From CAZHOV01 sp964534315 (lineage in GTDB: Bacteria; Bacteroidota; Bacteroidia; Chitinophagales; Saprospiraceae), in contig CAZHOV010000032.1 of assembly GCA_964534315.1 (NCBI GenBank), forward strand, positions 1 through 39,890: 39,890 nucleotides of DNA, in the 5' to 3' direction. Each line of letters starts with the position of its first letter. Position 1 is the first letter of the stretch. Below, piece by piece: positions 25,487 through 32,653 of this stretch. A program made the translations under genes and the position numbers. The notes beneath the pieces were generated by a model that did no database searches, was not told the DNA's origin, and was given only the letters and a program-made list of their open reading frames with translations.

Positions 25487-26932
25487 TTATCCTACACTAC
25501 CTTCTAGTGTAATTTCTAATAGCTTTGTAGCTTCAGAAGCAAACTCCATAGGCAACTCCCGGAATACTTCTTTGCAATATCCATTTACGATCATATTGAT
25601 GGCATCCTCTTCACTCAACCCTCTTTGCTGACAGTAATACATTTGATCTTCGCCAATCTTTGAAGTCGTCGCCTCGTGTTCTACCTTAGCCGTTTGATTT
25701 TCTACTTCCAGGTATGGGAAGGTATGTGCTCCGCAACGATCGCCCATTAGCAAAGAGTCACACTGCGAAAAATTATGGGCATTTTCTGCCCGCTTACCTA
25801 TTTTCACCAAACCACGATAAGAATTCTGGCTTTTTCCTGCCGAAATACCTTTAGATATGATCGTACTTTTAGTGTTCTTTCCGATATGGACCATTTTAGT
25901 ACCGGTATCAGCCTGCTGGAAGTTATTAGTGACAGCCACAGAGTAGAATTCGCCTACAGAATCATCTCCTTTCAATACGCAACTCGGATATTTCCAGGTG
26001 ATCGCTGAACCGGTCTCCACCTGCGTCCAGGTAATCTTTGAACGCTTACCTTTACAAAGACCACGCTTCGTAACAAAATTATAAATCCCGCCTTTTCCTT
26101 CAGAATCCCCGGGATACCAGTTTTGAACGGTAGAATATTTAATAGTTGCATCATCCAGGGCCACCAGTTCGACAACTGCTGCGTGAAGCTGATTTTCATC
26201 GCGCATCGGAGCGGTGCATCCTTCCAGATAGCTGACATAACTCCCCTCTTCTGCTACGATCAATGTTCGTTCAAATTGGCCGGTATTAGCCGTGTTGATC
26301 CGGAAATAAGTCGATAACTCCATAGGACAACGAACGCCTTTTGGAATGTAGACAAAAGAACCATCGCTAAAAACAGCAGAATTTAATGCTGCGTAGAAAT
26401 TATCATTCGCAGGAACAACCGTCCCTAAATATTTCTTCACTAATTCCGGATGGTTATGTACTGCCTCGCTAAACGAGCAAAAAATAATACCGAGTTCAGA
26501 AAGCTTTTCTTTGAACGTTGTTTTAACCGATACACTATCAATAACTGCATCTACCGCAACACCCGCTAGTAGCTTCTGCTCTTCTAACGGTATGCCCAGA
26601 CGGTCAAACGTTCTCAACAACTCAGGGTCTACCTCGTCGAGGCTCTCATACTGAGGCTTTTTCTTTGGAGCCGCATAATAGATAATATCCTGAAAATCTA
26701 CAGGCGGATAATGTACATTGGGCCATTTGGGCTCTTTCATCTCCTGCCATTGCCGAAAAGCTTTAAGTCGCCATTCCAACATAAATTCAGGCTCATTTTT
26801 CTTAGCTGAAATTGCCCGAACTACGTCTTCATTCAACCCTTTAGGAAGCGTTTCTGTTTCAATATCACTCGTAAAACCATACTTGTACTCACTTTTCGTG
26901 TGAGCTTCTAAAGTCTGCATTGAATCACTCAT
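25487..26932 (-). CDS. sufB: SufB, Fe-S cluster scaffold subunit
   Basis: This 481-aa scaffold protein is where clusters are assembled in SufBC2D. Highly conserved blocks are SDGSFVYIPKGVRCPMELST, EGCTAPMRDENQLHAAVVEL, GKGGIYNFVTKRG, and SQCDSLLMGDRCGAHTFPY, which includes the Cys and His involved in cluster assembly. It is the first gene of the minus-strand suf operon. The 199-bp divergent spacer upstream must hold the operon promoter, although no TAnnTTTG box is evident there. Confidence 0.97.
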   Translation of the reverse strand: MSDSMQTLEAHTKSEYKYGFTSDIETETLPKGLNEDVVRAISAKKNEPEFMLEWRLKAFRQWQEMKEPKWPNVHYPPVDFQDIIYYAAPKKKPQYESLDEVDPELLRTFDRLGIPLEEQKLLAGVAVDAVIDSVSVKTTFKEKLSELGIIFCSFSEAVHNHPELVKKYLGTVVPANDNFYAALNSAVFSDGSFVYIPKGVRCPMELSTYFRINTANTGQFERTLIVAEEGSYVSYLEGCTAPMRDENQLHAAVVELVALDDATIKYSTVQNWYPGDSEGKGGIYNFVTKRGLCKGKRSKITWTQVETGSAITWKYPSCVLKGDDSVGEFYSVAVTNNFQQADTGTKMVHIGKNTKSTIISKGISAGKSQNSYRGLVKIGKRAENAHNFSQCDSLLMGDRCGAHTFPYLEVENQTAKVEHEATTSKIGEDQMYYCQQRGLSEEDAINMIVNGYCKEVFRELPMEFASEATKLLEITLEGSVG

Positions 26933-26961
26933 ATGATAGCTGTTTTTATTGCCAAATTTTG

Positions 26962-27014
26962 ATTACCATTGCAGCATTATTGCTACACTTCGGTAATTTA
27001 TACAAAAAAGTATA
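26962..27014. promoter_or_regulatory. Inverted repeats in the sufB upstream region (possible operator)
   Basis: Two symmetric sites lie between sufB and the divergent transporter: ATTACC (26962-26967)/GGTAAT (26992-26997), and the compact palindrome TATAC-AAAAAA-GTATA (26999-27014). Either could bind the Rrf2-type regulator coded at the other end of the suf cluster. The assignment is inferred from location only. Confidence 0.35.
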
Positions 27015-27131
27015 AAAAAGGTTTGCGAATATCAATCTTTTTTGAAAAAAATCTAACTAAAAATTAAAAAGCCCTCAGAAATAAGTAATACCGCTCCTTT
27101 TTGGAAGCGTTATGCGATCCTTTCGACCCTA

Positions 27132-28304
27132 ATGTTTTTTCAGTATTTCATCATGGGATCGTGGGTCGTCACCCTAGGTACTTACATGCTGGAAACACGC
27201 CTGTTTTCGGGTACTGAAGTAGGATTGGCTTATGGTACCAAAGCTATTGCAGCAATGCTGACACCTTTTTTTGCAGGAGTTATTGCTGATCGGTATTTAT
27301 CATCAGAAAAACTATTAGGCATTCTCTATTTTACCAGCGCCATTTTTTTATTTCTAAGTTCATTGGTAAATGCCTTTTGGCTCTTTTATGTTTGTCTTAT
27401 GTTTTACGCATTGCTTTCGGCCCCTTCTTTCTCGCTTTCCAATGCCATTACTCTGCACCACATAGAAGATCAACAACGTGACTTTCCCCGCGTTCGTGTA
27501 TGGGGTACGGTGGGCTGGATCGTTGCCGGCCTACTTATTGGGTTACTCGATATCGAGATTACGGCCATACCACTTCGCATTGCAGCCGGAACTTCTATTT
27601 TTTTGAGCTTCTTCTGTCTCTTTCTGCCCAAAACACCTCCGCTGATGCAGCAGAAAAGCCGCTCATTGTATGCTGTTTTCGGATTAGATACCTTGCAGTT
27701 TTTCAAGTCAAAGTCTTTACTGGTACTGGTCGTATCTGTTGCTTTGATCACTATACCCAGCAACTTTTATTACACCTTTACCAACCCTTTTTTAAATGAG
27801 TTGGGTGTGGAACATGCAGCCAGCAAAATGACCCTTGGCCAGGCGGTAGAAGTTGTGATCATGTTGCTCATGCCTTTTTGTTTCCGGTGGCTCGGCGTCA
27901 AGAGGATGCTTTTTCTCGGATTATTGGCCTGGGCAGCCCGTTATACCCTCTTTGCTTTCGGAGATAATCAGACGCTGGTTTGGATGCTGTATGGGGGAAT
28001 TTTACTACACGGTGTTAGTTACAATTTTACCGCACTCGCCGCTCAAATTGAAGTAGACCGGGTGGTACCAAAAGAATACAGAGGCTCCGCCCAGGGATTC
28101 CTCACCCTGATCAAGATGGGGCTAGGCGCTTTTATCGGCTCCCTTACGGCAGGGATGGTCGTCACCTTCCACACCCTCGAAAATGGGACCCATAACTGGT
28201 GGAGTATTTGGACCTATCCGGCAGTGTTTTCCCTCCTCGTAGCATTGGGTTTCTGGCTACTTTTCCCGGGGCGGAAGAAACGGTATAGGCGTAAAGGGCA
28301 GTGA
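27132..28304 (+). CDS. NupG-like nucleoside permease (MFS, nucleoside:H+ symporter family)
   Basis: This 390-aa protein has about 12 transmembrane helices. It starts with MFFQYFIMGSWVVTLGTYML, matching the first helix of NupG/XapB nucleoside:proton symporters (FxQxFxxGxWxVTLGTYL). LADR-like (GVIADRYLSSEKLL) and RVWGTVGWIVAGLLIG loops follow, as in that family. ATG 27132 falls at the very start of helix 1. The frame is open upstream to 27063 and encodes KRYAILSTL, which fits a family N-terminus but has no ATG, GTG or TTG, so the real start could be a rare codon or the sequence may contain an error. Confidence 0.85.
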   Translation: MFFQYFIMGSWVVTLGTYMLETRLFSGTEVGLAYGTKAIAAMLTPFFAGVIADRYLSSEKLLGILYFTSAIFLFLSSLVNAFWLFYVCLMFYALLSAPSFSLSNAITLHHIEDQQRDFPRVRVWGTVGWIVAGLLIGLLDIEITAIPLRIAAGTSIFLSFFCLFLPKTPPLMQQKSRSLYAVFGLDTLQFFKSKSLLVLVVSVALITIPSNFYYTFTNPFLNELGVEHAASKMTLGQAVEVVIMLLMPFCFRWLGVKRMLFLGLLAWAARYTLFAFGDNQTLVWMLYGGILLHGVSYNFTALAAQIEVDRVVPKEYRGSAQGFLTLIKMGLGAFIGSLTAGMVVTFHTLENGTHNWWSIWTYPAVFSLLVALGFWLLFPGRKKRYRRKGQ

Positions 28305-28486
28305 GCAACGAGTAGCTAGGATTATAGATCTTAGGTATAATAACTTATAATCTTAGGGGCAACCACAGAGACATAGAGAACTACAGTTATTTATTATTTT
28401 TTGTCCCCATGTTTATTGGTCAATACACTTAGCTGGTATGTAGTTTGCCCTTTGTCCTTACTGAAATAAGGTTAAATGCTCACCGT

Positions 28487-29353
28487 TCACCTTTTAAACA
28501 AATGCTTATTTTTATACCTCAAATCATCCGTCACTTCCTTGCCCATCCAGGAGAAAGGCTGGAAATCATGGGCCTCCTTTACCGTACTAAATTCTACCTC
28601 AGCCACTTTTAAGCCTTCTAGTTCGCCATGGTAGACATCGATTTCTATGGTATTTCCTTGTTCCTCAAATAAATAGCGGTCTTTAACCAGCCGTTTGCCT
28701 GCAGTACCGGGCCAGAGGATATCAAATTGCTCCTTGGTAATTTCTGTTTCCAACTCCTGCCTGCTCAATTTTCCTTCTGATTTGAAAGTTAAATAATACC
28801 GATTTCTTATCTGCCTTAGGCGAACTTCCTTTCCGTCCTGATCAATAGCCAGATAACCTTGCTCTATGCGCACCGGATGCATATCTTCAATAGCCGCAGG
28901 TAATACATCCAGTAAAAACTTACGTTCAATTTCTTTATTGATTTCTCTTTGCATTGATAGTCGTTTTAAGCCTTCCTCTGCCATGAAAAAACCGGGACGC
29001 AGCTCAAGTGAACGCTCATAGTCTAATTGGGCATTCGGATACTTTCGTATTTGTTCGTATGCATGCGCCCGATATGCATGCGCTTTATGGTGGTCAGGCT
29101 GGTATTTAATCGCCAGGCTATAATCCACAATCGCTTCAGTATATCTTTTTAAAATGGCTTTTGCCCTTCCCCTGTTATAATAAGCCGCTGCATTCGAAGC
29201 ATCAATAGCCAGAGCCTCATTGAAGCACTCGATCTTCTCCTCCATCCTGATCGCCTCCAAACCCTTTTCCATCCATTCCGCTGCGGTTTGACCAGAGAGT
29301 AAAAGCGGAGCGACACAAAAATAAAGTAGGTAAATTAATATAGCGCCTTTCAT
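28487..29353 (-). CDS. Exported TPR-CYTH fusion (triphosphate tunnel metalloenzyme)
   Basis: The start is placed at ATG 29353 (MKGAILIYLLYF; 288 aa), which gives a clean signal peptide (residues 1-21, ending LLLSG). Residues ~25-130 are three TPR-type repeats (AAAYYNRGRAKAILKRYTEA, AHAYRAHAYEQIRKYPNAQL). Residues 140-288 are a CYTH domain with the defining E-x-E-x-K at 141-145 (EIERK), R178 and R180, K191, E200/E202/E204, K224 and R226, D239, and E252/E254. This full set predicts an active metal-dependent triphosphatase fold. CYTH enzymes are normally cytoplasmic and act on inorganic triphosphate, ATP or thiamine triphosphate, so an exported, TPR-fused one is unusual. A TPR-only paralogue is coded at 32158-32580. 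Confidence 0.87.
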   Translation of the reverse strand: MKGAILIYLLYFCVAPLLLSGQTAAEWMEKGLEAIRMEEKIECFNEALAIDASNAAAYYNRGRAKAILKRYTEAIVDYSLAIKYQPDHHKAHAYRAHAYEQIRKYPNAQLDYERSLELRPGFFMAEEGLKRLSMQREINKEIERKFLLDVLPAAIEDMHPVRIEQGYLAIDQDGKEVRLRQIRNRYYLTFKSEGKLSRQELETEITKEQFDILWPGTAGKRLVKDRYLFEEQGNTIEIDVYHGELEGLKVAEVEFSTVKEAHDFQPFSWMGKEVTDDLRYKNKHLFKR

Positions 29354-29619
29354 TTTTTCCCGATTTTTTTGATAAAATGCCAACGGATAAATATCCACAT
29401 AAATTGGCCCAATGCACTACATCCGTATTCCATTCCGCTAATCGAGGCAGCAATCAGTTTTATGGGCAAAACCATCAGCTCGCTTCCCCACATCCGCAAG
29501 AACCGGATTCCAATAGGGTAAGCCAAATCAGACTTGGAAGCAAATGCCGTATTGGTATACCCGTAAATTAGGGTATAAACTAACCAAAATAGTATATGCC
29601 AGCCAATTCGCCTTTTCAT
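29350..29619 (-). pseudogene. N-terminal fragment of a LytS/YpdA-type sensor histidine kinase (or small membrane protein)
   Basis: The start is taken at ATG 29619 (MKRRIGWHILFWLVYTLIYG; 89 aa). The first ~55 residues resemble the membrane N-terminus of Bacteroidota LytS-type kinases (WHILFWLVYTLIYGY ... SELMVLPIKLIAA). The rest of the sensor and the whole kinase domain are missing. The remaining 35 residues are hydrophobic and basic and are not recognised. The stop overlaps the ATG of the TPR-CYTH gene as ATGA. It is either a decayed kinase or a genuine short membrane protein coupled to TPR-CYTH. Confidence 0.45.
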
Positions 29620-29727
29620 GACCCCAAATATCCGAATTAATCCCCAAAAAGTCTCCTCAACACCACCAACGGCTTTTTGGCGCACCTCAACAACTTATTG
29701 CTACGTACCAATAGCACTTATCTGTGA

Positions 29728-29847
29728 TTACCCGCTTTCTAACATGCTCAATCTGCTCTTCAGAGAAATTCCAAACCTCCTGGCTCTTTTCTCTTCATCT
29801 TGTCTCCGAAATTCAAACTCCTCTGGTCCTCTAGTAAAATAATTCAA
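29728..29847 (-). CDS. Possible 39-aa ORF (TTG start)
   Basis: A short frame with TTG start encodes NYFTRGPEEFEFRRQDEE followed by a basic stretch. Its composition looks protein-like, but there is no ATG and no recognised family. It may be a gene remnant at the 5' side of the kinase fragment. Low confidence. Confidence 0.2.
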   Translation of the reverse strand: MNYFTRGPEEFEFRRQDEEKRARRFGISLKSRLSMLESG

Positions 29848-29867
29848 AACTTAAAAACAACAAATCC

Positions 29868-30935
29868 ATGAGAATCCTCTTTATCACTCTTCTAGTCATT
29901 CTACTTGCCCTTACCTTAAGGGCTCAGCAATTTCAAAAAATAACTGCTGGCGACCTCGTCAATACGCCTTCCGACAGCCGAAGTGTCAACTTTGTGGATG
30001 TCAATAACGACGGTTGGGATGATATTTTCATTACGAATGGTCTTTTTGGGGGACAAGACAACATGCTCTATATCAGCAATCAGGACGGTACATTTGTTAC
30101 TGTTTCAGATAATGACATTGTAGAAGACGGTACACCCTCCGTAGGCGCCAGTTTTGCAGATTATGACAATGATGGAGAAGGAAACTTTACAAAATCTCAA
30201 TCAGACCTTCCTCTTCTTGAAGATATTTGTTCCTATGGTGCTGCCTGGGGAGATATCAATGATGATGGCTTCATCGATTTGATGATTGCACAATGTAAAA
30301 ACTCAAGCCAGGATGAGGAACACCCCAACACGCTTTACCAAAATACGGGCAACGACAACAACTGGGTAAAAATAAAGCTGAACGGATTGATCAGTAATGC
30401 TGCGGCTATCGGGGCAAAAATCAGGATTAAGGCTGTGATAAACGGAGAAAATGTCTGGCAGATGAGGGTGTTGAGCGCCCAAAGCGGCTATTGTGGTCAG
30501 AATAGCTTAAACACTCATTTTGGATTGGCTGATGCTATTGAAATCGACAGCTTAATTGTCGAATGGCCGCTCGGAGCAACTTCTATTCTCAAAGATATCC
30601 CGGCCAACACTCAATTGATTATTCCGGAACCGCTCGCCAATAGTATCCAACCAGAGCCTAACCGATCTATTACCAAATCAAAGGTCTATCCTAATCCGTT
30701 TCACAATCATTTCATCGTTGAATATACCTTACCAGATGATTATCCGAACAACCAATTGGTAATCCGACTCACAGATAGTCTTGGCAAAAGGATTGAAGAA
30801 AAACAAGTTCCTGTAATGCCCGGGGAAAAGCATCTGAAAATAAACTGGAACGTCAATAATTTGCCTGACGGTATTTATTTGCTGAAGCTGAACGGATCAA
30901 ATACTCGACCCCTGAAAATAATCCGAATGGAATAA
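29868..30935 (+). CDS. FG-GAP/ASPIC-UnbV domain protein with T9SS sorting domain
   Basis: This 355-aa secreted protein has a signal peptide at residues 1-19 (ending LRAQ). FG-GAP/VCBS Ca-binding repeats (FVDVNNDGWDDIFITNG; WGDINDDGFIDLMIAQ) are followed by an ASPIC/UnbV domain (IGAKIRIKAVINGEN; HFGLADAIEIDSLIVEWPLG). A T9SS type A C-terminal domain follows (KVYPNPFHNHFIVEYTLP ... LPDGIYLLKLNG). Family members are normally well over 500 aa. Here FADYDNDG runs straight into EGNFTKSQ, as if one or more repeats had been lost in frame. Confidence 0.85.
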   Translation: MRILFITLLVILLALTLRAQQFQKITAGDLVNTPSDSRSVNFVDVNNDGWDDIFITNGLFGGQDNMLYISNQDGTFVTVSDNDIVEDGTPSVGASFADYDNDGEGNFTKSQSDLPLLEDICSYGAAWGDINDDGFIDLMIAQCKNSSQDEEHPNTLYQNTGNDNNWVKIKLNGLISNAAAIGAKIRIKAVINGENVWQMRVLSAQSGYCGQNSLNTHFGLADAIEIDSLIVEWPLGATSILKDIPANTQLIIPEPLANSIQPEPNRSITKSKVYPNPFHNHFIVEYTLPDDYPNNQLVIRLTDSLGKRIEEKQVPVMPGEKHLKINWNVNNLPDGIYLLKLNGSNTRPLKIIRME

Positions 30936-31077
30936 ACAATTGAAGGTAGGTAAATCTTATACCTATTCTTGGGGCTTGTTCAAAATTCTTTTGGACAGCC
31001 CTTTTTTAATTTTCAAGGTTCTACAGATTCCGGCTTTTATTATTGAAAAAATAGCCGCTAACCCCTATATTTATGGA

Positions 31078-32151
31078 ATGAATTCCGAAATAACAGAAGC
31101 GCTCAAAGACTATACAAGAGCCTTTTACGGACCAGACTGGAACATAATCCTCTCATATTTATATGAAAAAGATATTAATCATTTTCATAAGGTATGTCTG
31201 CAACTTGCCGAATTGATCGAGCCGTTCGGTGAACAGCAGGAGTTTCTGCGGTTTTTTAAAGGGGTCAAAAAGTGGGAAGAATTAAAAAATTTGTCTCCCC
31301 GCGATTTTTTCGTTCAATACCTTAGCGGCGCGGTACGCAAACTTCCCAAAGAAAAGGTCGTAGAGCTGATCGAAACCATGGATATCCAGAATATTGTGGA
31401 GCAAAATGGCGAAGCAGTTGTCTTCTATACTGTCCCCATGGAATTAGAAGGCGAAATCTTTCAATTGGAACGAGAAGCTCCTATGATTAAGGTCGATGGA
31501 GAATGGAAGATTAGAATAAGAGGAGGATTAGAAACCATATTAGAGCGTTTTCAAAAAGATATCAACCTTTACCATATCAGAAAAGAACGGGATATTATTG
31601 ATGAAACGATTGATGACGATGACCTGCATCCGTTTCCGCTCTACGGTTACCGGAATCTGGAAACGGGGCGGACAGTCATCGAACCTCGCTTCAAAAAAGC
31701 CGGAGAATTTAGCGAAGGGTTAGCGCCGGTCAAGGTTTTTTCGAAGTTTGGCTATATTAATAAAAGAGGTGAATTCCAGATCAAACCCGAATTTGATGAG
31801 GCAACTACTTTTTCGGAAGGTTTGGCCGCCGTATCTCAAACCAATGATGAACTTGAAGAAGTCTATGGATTCATTGACTCAACCGGAAAACTGGTTATAC
31901 CCTACCAATACGAAAATACCAGCCCTTTCAGTGAAGGACTTGCAGCCGTCAAGCTTGACGGCAAATGGGGCTATATCGACCACACCGGAAAGGAAATCAT
32001 AGGGTTTTTCTTCAATGAAGCAAGCGATTTTGAAGATGGAGAAGCTGAAGTAGAAGTAGAGAACGAAGGCCTCTATGAAGACCTCATCATCAATAAAAAA
32101 GGTAAAGTGCTTGGAAGATCCCAGGCATTTGACGATGAGGAGGACGCCTAA
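31078..32151 (+). CDS. WG-repeat protein
   Basis: The start is set at ATG 31078 (MNSEITEALKDYTRAF; 357 aa). The frame is open back to a TTG at 30940, whose extra 46 residues are hydrophobic and less convincing. Residues ~1-180 form an unrecognised helical and mixed domain. Residues ~190-345 contain at least three WG (KWG-type) repeats (FSEGLAPVKVFSKFGYINKR; FSEGLAAVSQ; GFIDSTGKLVIPYQYE; FSEGLAAVKLDGKWGYIDHT). WG repeats build beta-rich binding surfaces of unknown ligand in many bacterial proteins. No signal peptide is seen with this start. Confidence 0.82.
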   Translation: MNSEITEALKDYTRAFYGPDWNIILSYLYEKDINHFHKVCLQLAELIEPFGEQQEFLRFFKGVKKWEELKNLSPRDFFVQYLSGAVRKLPKEKVVELIETMDIQNIVEQNGEAVVFYTVPMELEGEIFQLEREAPMIKVDGEWKIRIRGGLETILERFQKDINLYHIRKERDIIDETIDDDDLHPFPLYGYRNLETGRTVIEPRFKKAGEFSEGLAPVKVFSKFGYINKRGEFQIKPEFDEATTFSEGLAAVSQTNDELEEVYGFIDSTGKLVIPYQYENTSPFSEGLAAVKLDGKWGYIDHTGKEIIGFFFNEASDFEDGEAEVEVENEGLYEDLIINKKGKVLGRSQAFDDEEDA

Positions 32152-32157
32152 TCAACA

Positions 32158-32580
32158 CTACTTCTTTTTCTGCATCTTTTTTAGCAGGCCTTCATAACAC
32201 ATTCTAGCAAATCTGAAGTTTTCATTAAACTCCAGCGCCCGCTCGTAATCTGCTTTCGCCTTATCATACGCTCCCAATTGTTCATGCGAGTAGCCTCTGT
32301 AAGCATATGCTTTTGGATAATATGGATTGTGTGCTATGGCTTTATCATAGTCTGATATCGCTTGGTCATAATGCCCTAATTTCCCCTTTGCATGGGCTCT
32401 TCCCATATATGCCTCTGCATAAGTTGAATCCCTCTCCAACGCCTTTGTAAAACAACGCACTTTTTCTTCAAAATCAGCCGCCTCATAGCCTTTCTCATAC
32501 CAGCTGACCGCAGATTGTCCGGTTGACAATAAGGGAATAAGTGAAAAAAGAAATAGTAATAATATTGCTTCTACTTTCAT
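32158..32580 (-). CDS. Exported TPR protein, paralogue of the TPR part of 28487-29353
   Basis: This 140-aa protein has a signal peptide (residues 1-21, FSLIPLLSTGQ) and three TPR-type repeats (AEAYMGRAHAKGKLGHYDQA; AYAYRGYSHEQLGAYDKAKA). Its sequence follows the TPR part of the TPR-CYTH protein almost residue for residue in pattern (for example WYEKGYEAADFEEKVRCFTK beside WMEKGLEAIRMEEKIECFNE), but it stops where the CYTH domain would begin. The two genes are 2.8 kb apart on the same strand, so they arose by duplication. It is convergent with the WG-repeat gene. Confidence 0.85.
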   Translation of the reverse strand: MKVEAILLLFLFSLIPLLSTGQSAVSWYEKGYEAADFEEKVRCFTKALERDSTYAEAYMGRAHAKGKLGHYDQAISDYDKAIAHNPYYPKAYAYRGYSHEQLGAYDKAKADYERALEFNENFRFARMCYEGLLKKMQKKK

Positions 32581-32653
32581 TGTCTAACTATTTAAATCCC
32601 AATTAGCTAGTGATGAGAACTAATTCTTCATTGCTCCATAGTTCTGGCCCAAC

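Noticed and set aside
29618..29842. 74-aa plus-strand ORF
   Set aside because: It lies antisense to the kinase fragment and the small 39-aa frame, with no family features.
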